A stretch of 64,000 nucleotides of DNA from Larix kaempferi. Lineage: Eukaryota; Streptophyta; Pinopsida; Pinales; Pinaceae. The stretch lies in assembly GCA_027924585.1 (NCBI GenBank), contig BSBM01001719.1:7560001-7624000 (forward strand). Reading direction: 5' to 3'. Position numbers and translations under genes: made by a program. Within the stretch, counting starts at the first letter, position 1. Every line of letters begins with the position of its first letter. The notes beneath the pieces are model-generated. The model saw nothing but the letters and a program-made list of their open reading frames with translations. It had not been told where the DNA came from and did no database searches. Of the stretch, positions 46,934 to 58,365 are shown one piece after another.

Positions 46934-48321
46934 GTAAGTTTCTGTGCAAATTTGTTATTTCGCTGGATATTTAGTTCATGCTGATCAAATAATCTCAGCC
47001 TTTAATGTACCATAGTGTACACTGTTTGCATCACTAGTGTAAAACGTTTTAAAATTCCATTATTTTTAAAGTAAAGCATAACTTTGGATGTGAAGTTGGG
47101 TTTTTTATCATATTCACAATTGAGTTTCCAGCGTGGTAACCCCATTTCCTGCCTACCAGATTTACCATCTTAAGGACTAATCGATCCAAGTAGCAATGCC
47201 AGGTAGGTTCAATCCCAGTGTTGAGGCACTCATTTAAAGTGCCTATGCCTTCTTGGTTGGATATTTTGAAACAACGGACCATACTTACTGACAGATGCAC
47301 CTTTTTCTGAAGTTGATGAGCTGATTGTTGATTAATTACGTTTATAATGTGAGCTTAGACATATTCTCAGAGACTGCCCCAATAGAGACCTTATCTTGTC
47401 GGATAAAAATTCATCATGTATGGTCTTTAGCATTTTTCGGGCCCTGGCCATTGCTTACTTCCCACGAAAGATCCTTGGCTGTATATTAATTTATAGGGGG
47501 AAATCTCCACCATTTATGGCAACTTAAACCTTAGGACCCCGTCGATAGACACTACTGCTACTATAATATGTGGACCGTTGATTTTATTTAGCGGGGTGAA
47601 CCGTGGTCATTCGTGGTACTAGCTATAATTGTCTCTGCTACCTATGCTGCCACCTAGAAGTTAAGTAAAAGTGGAGGGAGATGTTGATGTAGCTACTAAG
47701 CATTAGGGTGACCATCATACCTAATGGCAGATTACTCCATTTATTTTAGTTTTCTTTCTTTTTATTTTTTAGTTAAATAATAGACAGTAACATAGTTATA
47801 TTAAAATTCAAGATAATATTGACAAGGATTACATATCCACCTGGATGCCTGACTCACTAGGGAGATCGGCAATTAGGGTCAACATCTTATAAAAAGGTAT
47901 GATTTGACGGCCTGTAGAATGTTATTTCCTTTCTATGTATTTGACAGTTGGTCATAAAATGGACACGTCTCTGGTTACCAAGTGTCTCTTTTTAGTTGCA
48001 GAGTAATCTTCCAGGAAGATGCTAGTTGTCAGGAATAATAATTTTAGATAGATAATATAGAACAGCTTCTACTTTGGGCATAAAAAATTTCAGACCGTAG
48101 ATTTGACATTCACGAGATTACATCTCCCGTCATAGTTTTTAATACTTGTCTAAAGGTATATCCAATACATATTTTTTCTTCCCTTCTGTTGGTTGACGTA
48201 TCAGTTGTTGTTGATGATTGAAGATTGGTGTGTAATGCACACCTGCAAATCATTGGCCATTACTAGCTATTACATCACATCCAAACTGCAGCTAATTTTT
48301 AATAATGTATACAATACTTAC
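46934..48321. other. Intergenic stretch with a weak PPR-like fragment
   Basis: On the minus strand, 47049-47300 has an open frame reading TLNECLNTGIEPTWHCY and, after a few residues, MVNLVGRKWGY. The order is that of pentatricopeptide repeat proteins (G-I-x-P...Y...M-V-x-L-x-G-R). It has no ATG start and no neighbouring repeats, so at most it is a relic. The rest shows nothing. Confidence 0.25.
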
Positions 48322-48692
48322 TCTTTCTCCACTTCCCACGCGAGTATGTAATCTTAATAATATATGCAAATCCTTAGCGGTTACATCCAAAGTGCGGCTA
48401 TGTTCAATATTATGTTTCATGCTTTCATACAACATGTTTACAATGTGCAACAGAGTTGGATAGGACTCTTCGGCAGCCGAGAATTCCATAATTTTTACTT
48501 CTAATTCATAGACTTGGTGGACGGCGAAATTGAAGGATAACCTAAACACAATTCTTTTTTGAGATTCAAACTTTGCTAATATGGCAAAGGAAAGTAAAGA
48601 AGATTTTACTGTTCCTCCACATTGACCCCAACCGTTGACCTTCAAATTTTGTAATCCTCCTTCCAAAGGGTTTTTTCCAATTTTGTTGAATT
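48322..48692 (-). pseudogene. Exon-like ORF of an unidentified gene
   Basis: A 371-bp open block on the minus strand, entered after TTTCATTCAG (a good acceptor) and left before GTAAGTATTG (a good donor). It reads NKIGKNPLEGGLQNLKVNGW, SSLLSFAILAKFESQKR, HQVYELEVKIMEFSAAEESY and LLHIVNMLYESMKHNIEHSR. It looks alpha-helical, with good protein-like composition and no low complexity. I do not recognise the family. There is no ATG in frame at the front, so it would be an internal exon. Neighbouring exons were not found within 1 kb, which favours a gene fragment, though long introns are common in conifers. Confidence 0.4.
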
Positions 48693-48982
48693 CTGAATGA
48701 AATTATTTGTGAGATGATCCCATGGATTAGATATGATTCTCTTGTTTTCTTTTTAAAGATTAAATTAAGTAGAATTTTTTTTACAGTAGGTTTAGGTAAT
48801 TTTTTTTATGATAATTAACTGGTAAGTTAAAAAAAATGTTTTATCGCCATAAATCTCATTTAATTTTATTCCCCATGTTTGGTATAATAAAACTAGTTTT
48901 GATCGGGCAGGATTTAAATAGTGAAACGTGGCATATCAATTTCAAGGATAGGCAAGAGATTTATAGAATCATTCGAGTTTCA

Positions 48983-49290
48983 TCAATCAGTGTTTATATT
49001 ACTGGCCCAATTTGAAATCGAATTGATCAAATAGAGATCGACTCTGTATCATCGATTACAGGGCTCGGTCCAATGATAAAACGAATTAATTTCATTATTT
49101 CCGGTGTTGGATTTCATACACAGTTACAATGTTTCCATTATCAATCGGGATCGATTTGAAATCTATCACTACCAATCAGTATTTATAATACTGACCCAAT
49201 TTGGAACCGATTTGATAAAACAGGGATCGAATCTGTACCTTCGATTACAGGGTCCGATCAAATGATGAAATGAATTCATTATATTATTTT
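48983..49290 (+). repeat. Tandem duplication of about 188 bp
   Basis: 48983-49110 (AATCAGTGTTTATATTACTG, GATCGACTCTGTATCATCGA) recurs at about 49170-49290 (AATCAGTATTTATAATACTG, GATCGAATCTGTACCTTCGA) with roughly 15-20 percent differences. Confidence 0.75.
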
Positions 49291-50498
49291 GATTTATTTA
49301 AAATTCGTTTGATTTCCCCTCTTTTGGTGTTTCCTAAATTCGAAACCCAATCATGAATCGGCCCTTGAATTTCCTTGAATACCTATATTGAATATATTGA
49401 GTTATATTTGGCACACTCGTAATTGAAATTTCCATTCTTATATGCAAGGAATCCTTCTTAATATTGTATTGGAACTGACATGAACATAGGTGAAAATCTA
49501 AATCCTTGTTTACATACCTTATGTGTTATCATTACCATGAAATGGTATCATATAAGTTTCACCATCTGTGTATCTTTATATCTATTGCATGATTGAAACT
49601 TAACAATGGATATTTTTTCCTCTCATATAAAGATAAAATGAATTATATATATTAACCGACGAAAAGGTAACTAAATGTTGCTAATTCCCTTGATTGCAAG
49701 AATAAATGTAGAGGAAGTGAAGGCAATTCATTGAATCTTATGAATGACCCAAATCCAAGATATGCACAGGATCATATGGTGTTATTGGAAAGTAAGAGGA
49801 AGTTTTCTATGTTCATTTGGTTTCAAACATCAATGATGCTTGTTTTGATAGGAAGGTAGGGAAGTCCATCCACGAAAGGGTTTCAATTTTGTATTTTTAT
49901 GGAGTTTAATTTATTAAGCTTATAGAAAACATGAGCTCTCTATGGCTATATTTGTATTTACATGATATGAAATTTGTAGATTGGTAGGTTGTGGTTTGAA
50001 ACATCCGTAATTCTCCTCTTTTCTAAGCATTGCATTGACTATTGGACTATCTGCCTTTTACATTCTTTGTTACATTGATCTCTTGATGGGTTTCCTTTTA
50101 CTCATTTTACCTTCCCCATTACTATTTCATTGGGTCTTCCACTATCCAATGCTACAAATTGATCAGTCGCCCTTGCAATCTCAGTGGGATCATTGATAGT
50201 AGTATACTACTACTTTATTTAGCATCTTGTTTGCTTTATACTAAGATGCATTAGCGATCTTGTTTGTTACACCTTGATAATATGATATAAAGGAGGTATT
50301 AAAAATGGGTTGATAAAAATGGATATCTACAATATCTGGTGAAAATAGGGGTTTTCTTAATTGGAAAGGTATATTGGGAGGGGGGTTCAACAATACAATT
50401 TTAGGAGTCATTTTCCAATATTTAGTGAAATTAGGGATATTCTTTAATATCCTGCGAACGATGGTGCTATGTAACAAGTTCACTGAGTGAACCCCCTG
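49291..50498. other. Intergenic stretch
   Basis: No gene, LTR or RNA gene seen. The minus ORF at 50241-50483 has no domain. Confidence 0.4.
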
Positions 50499-50851
50499 TG
50501 GTTGGAAGTACGGTTTCCGTTACACCAAAACCTGCAGGTGATTGGTAAACTCACCACCGCTAGATTTTAAGGATCCACGAGAGGCGATTAGTCCCTTGTC
50601 ATGATACACTGGGGAGAGTTGACTTCTTGCAATTTCGTGCAACAATCTCCCCCTCAGCGTGATCCGAGTGTGTATTGAACTCGTGACTTGTAACTCTGAT
50701 ACCAATTGTTGGAAGTATAGTTGTCGTTAAACCAAAACCCGCAGGTGATTGGTAAACTCACCACTGCCATATTTCAAGGATCCACGAGAGGTGGTTAGTC
50801 CCTTGTCACGATACACCGGGGAGCGTTGACTACTTGCAATTTCGTGCAACA
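50499..50851 (-). mobile_element. TRIM element (353 bp)
   Basis: Two direct repeats of 146 and 145 bp (50499-50644, 50707-50851) enclose only 62 bp. On the minus strand the interior starts with TGGTATCAGAG (50694-50704), two bases after the LTR, as in tRNA-Met-primed plant elements. It ends with the purine tract CTGAGGGGGAGAT next to the second LTR. Both repeats show TGTT...CAACA ends (the left one as TGGTT). Size, tiny interior and presence of both primer signals fit terminal-repeat retrotransposons in miniature. It codes for nothing and must be copied in trans. No clear target-site duplication was found. I saw no 5S RNA-like promoter, so I do not call it Cassandra. Confidence 0.85.
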
Positions 50852-51022
50852 TCTACACATGAGCACCTAAGATGTATAGTCAGGAAAAAATATATACTAG
50901 ATCCATAAAATTTAGTTGAATAAAGAAATAACTATGGTTTTATCATATGAATAAAATTTAAATCGAAAGATGCAGAAGTACATACTTTCTTGAGCTTCAC
51001 TTGGTTTCAAGAATAATTAATT
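50852..51022. other. Flank
   Basis: Nothing recognised. Confidence 0.4.
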
Positions 51023-51430
51023 ATCTACTAAGAAAGGTCAACCACGTGAAGGTGGAAGCTCATTTCACCCCTCCCCCCTCACATGACTCTCAATTCCCCA
51101 TAGCCCATATATCATTTACACAATAATACCAAATATATTATATCAACAAAGTTCATTATACAAAAATCAAAGTACAATATTTATCTACTGAACAAGTCCA
51201 ACCACGAGAAGGTGGAAGCTCATCCCCCCCCCTTTCACATCACTCTCAATTCCACATAGCCCATATATCATTTACACAGTAGTACCAAATATATTATGTC
51301 AACAAAGTTCATTATACAAAAATCAAATTATGATATTTTTATATTGTACAAGTCCAAAAATGTGAAGGTGGAACCTCATTTGTCCCCTAACCACCCCTTC
51401 CTCAAATCACTCTCAATTCCCCATACCTCA
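51023..51430 (+). repeat. Tandem repeat, 156-160 bp, about 2.5 copies
   Basis: GAAGGTGGAAGCTCAT occurs at about 51048, 51208 and (as GAAGGTGGAACCTCAT) 51364, each followed by a C-rich run and CACTCTCAATTCC. The unit length is in the nucleosome/satellite range, but there are too few copies to call it a satellite. Confidence 0.8.
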
Positions 51431-52951
51431 TCTATCTATTAGTGTGAAAGAAATTAAATTAACAACTCATAGAGCTGTTAAAACACCTTGTGACTACTCT
51501 ACAATGGTAAATAAGTTAGACAATAAATATTCCCTAATTCATTGGTATTCTAGCTTGCTTGGTTCATTTCCGGGGTGATTCACTGAATAGAAGTTGCAGA
51601 ACAGTTCAGGAATCTATGGCCGGGAGGAAAGTGGAAGTTCCCTAAAAATTTTGCTGCATTAAGCTGATAAGTATATCTATCCTTATTTATAAGATTTTAG
51701 AAGAATATGATTTACATTATGTTCTTTATTATTCATTTTTTTGTTACAAAGGACAATGGTTATCCTTGGATAACTAAATATTTAGGAATTCGCTAGCAGA
51801 TACATCTTATGTATTTACACAATTTATAAGTATGTTTACATCACTATTTTATATTTATAGATTGTTTATGAATGCCTTTCTAATTTTACTCTGTTAAGGA
51901 ATACTTAAACCTTACATTTTCACAAGATTATTTAGAGAATAAATTTGTTTGATTACGTATTTTTATATTATTGAAGTATTAAATTATACTTTGGAAGGTT
52001 GCTAACGAGTTTTATGCCATAAGTGTACTATGTGGTTATTTTTGTTTGATATTTCATTATTGAAATGCTATATGTAAACTCTTATTCTTTTATCATTCAT
52101 CTCTGTAAAAATAATGATACTATTTGCTTAAAGTTTTGAATAAATCTATATCATTGTCTACATCTATCATCTATCTTATATTAAGTTAATGTTATATTTT
52201 CTATGATTCTTTACGGAAAAAGATTTAAATATTTTCGTCTATATATAAGTATTATAATTTAAAGAGAGTGCATTATAAATTCTTATATAGTTAAATAAGG
52301 ATTATAAATCAAACCTAATAAAAGAGGTTCTATGCCAATAAGTAAATGATGTATTATTGTAAACAAATCTATGGAATAAATAAACAAATAATATATATTT
52401 TTTTCCTTAGAAAAAAACCCTTTTAATCATAGAATAAACATGGATTGCTCTATTGAGCTTACAACATTTGGATTGCATTTAAGGCTACATCATTTTCTTT
52501 ACGTGCAAAATCATGTTCTTCCATTTGCCTTGGAATGCCTTTTCTTATCGCTACATAAACTATTGCAAAACATTGACTGCTCTGTAATACTTATGCTGAC
52601 TTTAATGCTAATTAGTTTTCTCACTTACAGTATCCTATTTTTCCAGCTTCCTTGATAGTGTCTTTCCATGCCTCTGCATAAAACATAGTATAACCTTGTG
52701 CATATTAAAGCATTATGAAGGACTCAGTTACTTGATCATTGTTATGTTCCTCTATTTAAGTAATCCCTAGTTGAATTGCTAATGCCAATTTGGATAGCAT
52801 ATCTACCTCTGAGTTGAGTTATCTATATATGTGTGAGGATGATATCAATTCGAAGGAGGCCCTCATTGATCAAATTTCATTTAACAGGTATTGCAGATGT
52901 GGTGCTCTGATATTGCTTTGACCTTCTCCTCAATCTATCACCATTTTAGAA

Positions 52952-52999
<48 letters not shown>

Positions 53000-54604
53000 C
53001 AAAGTAACCTTTGTTACATTTCACAGTGAATTTATAGAATTGAACCCACACTCTATTCATTGGTTCAAAATAAAATTACTATGACAACTGAGTGGTCAAG
53101 TTACTATAGTTTCCCTTTATCCTTTAGAGAAATATAAGAAGATTTGGAACTATTGTTGGGTCGAAACCCTCCTTGGGAAGAGGTCGAAGACTTTGGAATA
53201 CCTACAAGAGTGAAAGCCTTCAGGATTTAACGACGATGACTAGACAAGTGAATATTACCCTCGACGTCCCTCAAACCGACATCTTTACCTTCAAGGTTAA
53301 ACCATATATTAATATTAGTTTTTACATTACAACACATAAAAATTACAATCCACAATATAAAGATCGGAACAAAGATGTAAAATATTTACTCGAGTATGAC
53401 TGATGTTGGAAATATGAAGGGAGAATCCAAACCCTTTCTTGTAAGGACTATCAGGAGCACGACAAAAATGCTACCTCCATTATACACAAAAATGCTACCC
53501 TGAACTGATATTCTGCATGGTGAAACCCTCTCGGCTTCAAAACCTCATGGAAGAGGTCGAGCCTCTCCCACAACCTCATCAAATGAAAACAAATGTGCTA
53601 GAAGGGTGAGGTTAACCTAGCCAAGTTCAAATTCAATACTTTGTACTCAGTGCATTGTAAAGTATCTTTATCAACGTTTTATGATGTGCTAGGTTCTACG
53701 CTCGTACATTGTCAATTCAACAAGTGCCATTGTTATCACAACAACCCTCTCTATCACCACCAAGGTCATAGTTAAGGCTGGATTAGTGGAAAAAATGTTA
53801 ACAGTTCTTTAGTGTTTACACAAAACAAAGTGTTGACCATAGTTGGGAAAGAGACGAAGCCCTAGAGTTGTCTCATTACCCTCTTCACGTTTGCATGGAA
53901 ACCATATGCAAATAATTGGTGTTATACGATGGGTAGACTGTATTGTAGTCATAAACCTACATATATAACCCACAACATTTTATTTTTGTTAAGGAAAGGC
54001 TAGCGTAGTGCCATGCTAATAATAAGTTAATACTATTTAACACACACATACGAAGTGCCATGCCTTTAATGCTTTACAACATATTTATTATTTATGTTAG
54101 ATTCTTTGTTTAGGATCTCGTTAGGGAGGCAAATAAGTGTTAAAAAAACAAGCAAAAAAATAATATGAATATCCACTCATGGATTAATCGATGAATAGAG
54201 AATGGATGTAATTAATGTATTTATTCATTATGAATAACAAGATCATTCATGTCACATAGTATTGGACAAATAAGGAGTTGTTTTAATATTGTGTCCATAA
54301 AAGAATATGTTCAAGTATTAATAACCATGTATGCATATAATGAGAATAAATGGCATAGTTCCATTCTCGCCAAGGTTAATAACTAACCTATCTATCTATG
54401 TATACATTCAATTAGAGAGAAACCAATCATTTGAATAAGTGAATAAAAGCCAATACTCAATGTCATTAAGGAACATATTTACAAACTGCAAACAAATGCT
54501 TAAGAAAATACAACAGATGACATGTATAATTGTTCTAAATCATAAACATCACTTCGTCAAATATGTAAATGCGACAATGAATAAAAAAATAGTGTGTGAT
54601 TTTA
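51431..54604. other. AT-rich intergenic stretch
   Basis: No gene recognised. Contains the (AT)n microsatellite. The ORFs at 52440-52655 and 53173-53403 match no family; the second has several in-frame stops around it. A GAAACCCTC...AAGAGGTCGA motif occurs twice (about 53163-53190 and 53522-53560), perhaps from an old LTR. Confidence 0.4.
52957..52994. repeat. (AT)19 microsatellite
   Basis: Uninterrupted alternating A and T. Confidence 0.95.
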
Positions 54605-54806
54605 GGGTTGTTGGAAAATGAGATGAGAAGTTGTAAATGGAAGGTCACAAGTTCAAATCCCCCTTATCTTATTCATGCCCCATGCTTGTGGGTCGTGTGG
54701 GTGCACCTAGGAGTATAATGGCAGTGGATTGGAATTGACCCCATGTCACATGAGTATGAGCGCCACCCCAATTTCCAATTCCCCTAATTCAAAAAAAAAA
54801 AAACAT
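54605..54806 (+). mobile_element. Probable tRNA-derived SINE
   Basis: AGGTCACAAGTTCAAATCCC near 54641-54660 contains a Pol III B box (GTTCAAATC). The unit ends in a run of 12-13 A at about 54790. A possible A box lies in GGGTTGTTGG about 35 bp upstream, but it is weak. About 200 bp, as usual for plant SINEs. No clear target-site duplication. Confidence 0.5.
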
Positions 54807-55130
54807 TCTTCATTTTTGAGATTGAATGAGTTAAATTTCTTATTTTAGTGAGACATGGGACTAACATTAATAACTTGGGACATGCATTAATAATGGGCAT
54901 ATTCATACTTCGACATTAGTAGAACATTCCCTCAAAACTAGGTAGTGTGTACACCTGGAAGATAGCAACATTCATGCAAGACGTGATCGCTATCTCAAGC
55001 AAAGATTCATGGAGGATTTAGAAATAATCAAGCATCCGAACAACTCGAATAGGGATGGAGGTATCAAGGAAAGTACAAATTGGATCCCCTTTATTAACAC
55101 ATAGAGAACGCTCAGGGATCATATATGATT

Positions 55131-55455
55131 CTTTTTTTTTTTACAGAAATGGATGAAATACATATATTAAAAAACAGAGAGAGATTACAAAATGCTGGAA
55201 GACTGTACCCATCAAAGTGAGGGAGAGTTCACCTCTGTCCCAGTCTGAGTAATTCGACTCATCGGAGTTTTTGACAAAAGAGGGAAATAGGCATCTCTGA
55301 ACTCTTCCAAACTACATACCAACCGTTATAGACTAACTTCTAGACCTAACAGAGATTTGGCATATGAGGGAAAAAGGAACCTCAATAAAATTCTTTACTT
55401 CAAACGAATAGATTACATAAAGGCCTAACAAAAAACAGAACAACATCATAGAGGA
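55131..55455 (-). mobile_element. Possible LINE 3' end
   Basis: A run of 11 T at 55132 followed by ACAGAAATGG and AACAGAGAGAGATTACAA. Read on the minus strand this gives a non-coding tail ending in poly-A, resembling plant L1-type 3' ends. No RT or endonuclease remnant; only the tail is present. Confidence 0.3.
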
Positions 55456-55842
55456 TGTTAGGAACTCGTGTTAACCCTTCTCTTTACTTTGTTACTATAT
55501 TGTTGTTGGACACATATGCTTTGTAAGTAGTCCTGTAGTATTTGTCGATCCATAGTTTATATTAGCCCATGGTATTGACCCATCGTATTAGACGCATATG
55601 ATTTGTAAGTCATCCCGTAGTATTATATGTCCCATGGTTTTGAATCATAGTATTGGGCATAGACTTAGTATATAAGTGTGTGTTGAGGTCATTGAAGGCA
55701 CCGTGAAGTTAATTGTATTGAGCTTGCTCAAAGAAGGTTTCCCCCTCGAAGTGGCCCGTGATCAATATAAAAGTGATTCTGAGTTCTATTATTTATGATA
55801 TCTCGTGTATTTGCATTAATTAATTATTGCAGGTTCATCACA
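55456..55842 (+). repeat. Ty3/gypsy 5' LTR (about 387 bp)
   Basis: Starts TGTTAGGAACTCGTG, ends near TTCATCACA just before the primer site. TATAAAA at 55766-55772 fits a promoter. It contains internal near-repeats of TTTGTAAGTC(A/G)TCC. No second copy in the window to check the edges. Confidence 0.55.
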
Positions 55843-55843
55843 T

Positions 55844-55855
55844 CTGGTATCAGAG
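55844..55855 (+). promoter_or_regulatory. Ty3/gypsy primer-binding site
   Basis: TGGTATCAGAGC, perfect match to the plant tRNA-Met type site. Confidence 0.8.
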
Positions 55856-56920
55856 CACTTTCTTGGGATTGTTGGGTGGAATTTATGTCAATTTTTTTTT
55901 TTGCATCTGTTGTAAGTTCGGATCTGGGAATAACCCCTATCCGATTAACTGTGGGAAGTACTTGGGAATAAGACCTAAAAATCATTGTGAGGAGTACCAC
56001 AAGAACCCCAAAGTAGATGGCCCATTGAGAGGACCTGCCAGCGAAAAGGGCAACGACCCCTACCCGATTGACTAGTTCCCATCCGTGAGGTAAACCAAGA
56101 ACTATTGTTTGTGGCAAAGTGGTTATCAGTTTTACCTGAACCATGGAGTGAGGGGTACTGCCCCAATACGCAAGCCTTCGGACAGCATTGGTGGCCGATA
56201 GAATCCCCTGAACCAATATGAAGCCGCACATACCTGGGGTCCATATCTATTTTCAGCTGAATTGTTGTCGATCACTTCCGCTCCAGATCCAGCCGTTTCA
56301 GATCTATTCTGAAAGTCGTTCCAGATCCAGTCACCATTTCAAATCCAGTCGTTTTTTATCCCTTCCGTGCCATTGCAAATCCATCTTTTGCGGATCCCTT
56401 TTGCACTGCCGTTGCTGATCCATTTCTAAAAAAAGAAAAAAACTATTTTTCGGCCATATCTCCCTTGTTTCAACTATGTTTTCCCTGAAACTTCACTGAC
56501 ATCCCTGCAATCCCATTCTGCATATTTCATTCCTGAAGACCCTATCCCAAATTCCATTTCCCAAGACTAGAAATCCCACAATTGTCTATTTTTAGGGTTT
56601 TCCATATCTCCTTCAATTTTCACCCAAACGCCTTCAAATTTTTCCACCATGTTCCTTTCCTAATTTTGCTTCTTTGTCCCTCTCTACCAAATTTTCTCAT
56701 TCTTTCACCCCGCTTCTAAAATCCCCATTTTTTGCCTCCCTGTCCATCAGAAAGTGTCCAAATCCTAGTCAAACCCCAATTACCAATCCGATTTTTTCCC
56801 AAATCCAAATTTTCCTTTACTAAATAAACTTTTGTTTGTGTTTTTCTATCCATCCCCCCCCCCAAAAAAAAAAAAAAAACACTCCTGGTTGTGGTTGTCA
56901 CCCGCGCAGGAGAAAAAACC

Positions 56921-57619
56921 ATGGAGGAAGCACTTGCATCCATCCAAACCAAAGTCCAAGATCTGGATGAAAAATTTCTCAGCCTCCATCTTCAGCATTC
57001 AGCCATGAACAATATCCAACAACCAGAATCTTTTGCAGCCACCAGGTTCTCTTCTTCCAGCAATTTTCGTGGGCCAAAGCTTGATTTTCCTCGCTTCCAT
57101 GGTACTGATCCAACTGGATGGATATACCAAGAAAAACAATATTTTAGTCTGCATAATACTTTTGATGTCCAGAAAGTTGCACTTGCATCCTTTCATTTGG
57201 AACAGGAAGCCCTTCAATGGTACCATTGGTACATCAAAGCTCATCCCGAGCCAAACTGGACATATTTTTGCCAACTCCTTTTTCCACGATTTGGTCCTAG
57301 TGCTTTTGACGACTTCATAGGAGCACTCACTAAACTTCACCAAACTGGCACAGTGAGAGAGTATCAGATGGAATTTGAGAAACTAGCCAATCACACAGAA
57401 GGATTGTCTGATGAATTCTACAGGAGTTGTTTTATGAGTGGTCTCAAGGATGAAATCTGCTCAGAGGTCAAAATGTTCTATCCCAACACAATGATGGAAG
57501 TCCTAGGGTTGGCTAAGTTGGCCGAGGACAAGATCGTAGCTCAACAATGCTCCAAACCCACCTTTTTTCCCTTCAGAAATATGGGTTCCCAACGACCTCC
57601 CATCACGTATGCTCCTTGA
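56921..57619 (+). CDS. gag: Ty3/gypsy Gag
   Basis: ATG at 56921 in the good context ACCATGG; the frame is open upstream to 56891 but without an ATG. It starts with a coiled-coil-like stretch (ASIQTKVQDLDEKFLSLHLQ), then the retrotransposon gag domain: LDFPRFHGTDPTGWIYQEKQ, FHLEQEALQWYHW, then GALTKLHQTGTVREYQMEFE and LSDEFYRSCFMSGLKDEI. These are the hallmarks of plant Ty3/gypsy gag (PF03732 type). TGA at 57617 stops it; beyond, in frame, LSETEMQARREKGLCYN is the usual approach to the CX2C zinc knuckle, then Element 7 interrupts. Capsid protein of the particle. 232 residues remain, about the full capsid part but without nucleocapsid. Confidence 0.85.
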   Translation: MEEALASIQTKVQDLDEKFLSLHLQHSAMNNIQQPESFAATRFSSSSNFRGPKLDFPRFHGTDPTGWIYQEKQYFSLHNTFDVQKVALASFHLEQEALQWYHWYIKAHPEPNWTYFCQLLFPRFGPSAFDDFIGALTKLHQTGTVREYQMEFEKLANHTEGLSDEFYRSCFMSGLKDEICSEVKMFYPNTMMEVLGLAKLAEDKIVAQQCSKPTFFPFRNMGSQRPPITYAP

Positions 57620-57707
57620 CCAACTCCTATCAAGCATTTGTCTGAAACAGAGATGCAGGCACGCCGAGAAAAAGGGCTTTGTTATAATTCTGATGAGAAA
57701 TTCACTC

Positions 57708-58353
57708 TGTTGATGTATATGTAACTTCGGAATGTATTTCACCCATGTATTTCATATATGTATTTTATATTCCTATAGAGATGTTATTATTCCTCTATAC
57801 GGAAGTGTCGTCATTTATATTGTAAGTGTCGTAACTTATACTTGATGGGTTATTAGACCACCTTGTTGGGGTCGGCCCTGTATAAGTCATGTGAGTCGAA
57901 GGGTTGTTAGACCACCCTAGTGGGGGTCGGCCATGTGGGTCAAAGGGTTATTAGACCACCCTATTGGGTGTCGGTCTAGTCAGCATTGTGTTATGTGGTT
58001 AAGTTAAGGCCGACCTAGTAAAGGTTGTTAGGCAAGTCAAGTCTAGTATAAATAGAGATTGGGAGATCTCTATTTGATCATTCTATTCTCTCACTCACAC
58101 TTGGGAGAGTGGCGCACTTGTGGAGGAGGAGGATTTGCTGCTAGGAGAAGAATATCTCTTGTATTTTGGTTGTATCATTGCTCTATCTATCTCTGAGGAA
58201 GTTATTGGGGTTTTTCACCTTTATGGTTTTTCCCAAGTAAACTCTATGTCTCTTGTGTACTTGCATTATTGTGTCCATGTTTGATATGTTGTACATGTTA
58301 TTCTCTTAGTTAAGATCCTAGATCATATTGAAGTAAATTCTGAAAATTTAACA
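57708..58353 (+). repeat. Element 7 5' LTR (646 bp)
   Basis: Starts TGTTGATGTATATG and ends AATTTAACA. Clearly homologous to the Element 6 LTR, with an added block of three GGTTATTAGACCACC-like units (57850-57990). Confidence 0.88.
58047..58075 (+). promoter_or_regulatory. Element 7 TATA box and hairpin
   Basis: TATAAATA at 58047-58054; AAATAGAGA pairs with TCTCTATTT around TTGGGAGA-type loop bases. The GTGGCGCACTTGTG block follows at about 58109. Confidence 0.6.
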
Positions 58354-58365
58354 TGGTATCAGAGC
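58354..58365 (+). promoter_or_regulatory. Element 7 primer-binding site
   Basis: TGGTATCAGAGC, perfect, directly next to the LTR. Confidence 0.88.

Larger units (their letters stand above)
55456..57707 (+). mobile_element. Ty3/gypsy element, 5' part, cut by Element 7
   Basis: A probable LTR (55456-55842) is followed by a primer site (TGGTATCAGAGC, 55844-55855), a 1.06-kb leader and a gag gene. Element 7 has inserted after the first residues of the zinc-knuckle region (57707), so protease and pol lie beyond the window if they survive. Only one LTR is seen, so its left border rests on TGTTAGG and the primer site position. Confidence 0.7.

Noticed and set aside
47049-47300. PPR protein gene
   Set aside because: Only one motif-sized fragment fits; no ATG, no neighbouring repeats. 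Kept only as a weak note.
50499-50851. Cassandra element
   Set aside because: Its defining 5S RNA-like promoter was not seen in the LTR, so only the general TRIM label is used.
54439-54621. ORF of 60 residues before the SINE-like unit
   Set aside because: Short, low-complexity composition and no known motif.
56891-56920. Gag start at 56891
   Set aside because: That codon is GTG; in a plant the first ATG of the frame, at 56921 in a good context, is the likely start.
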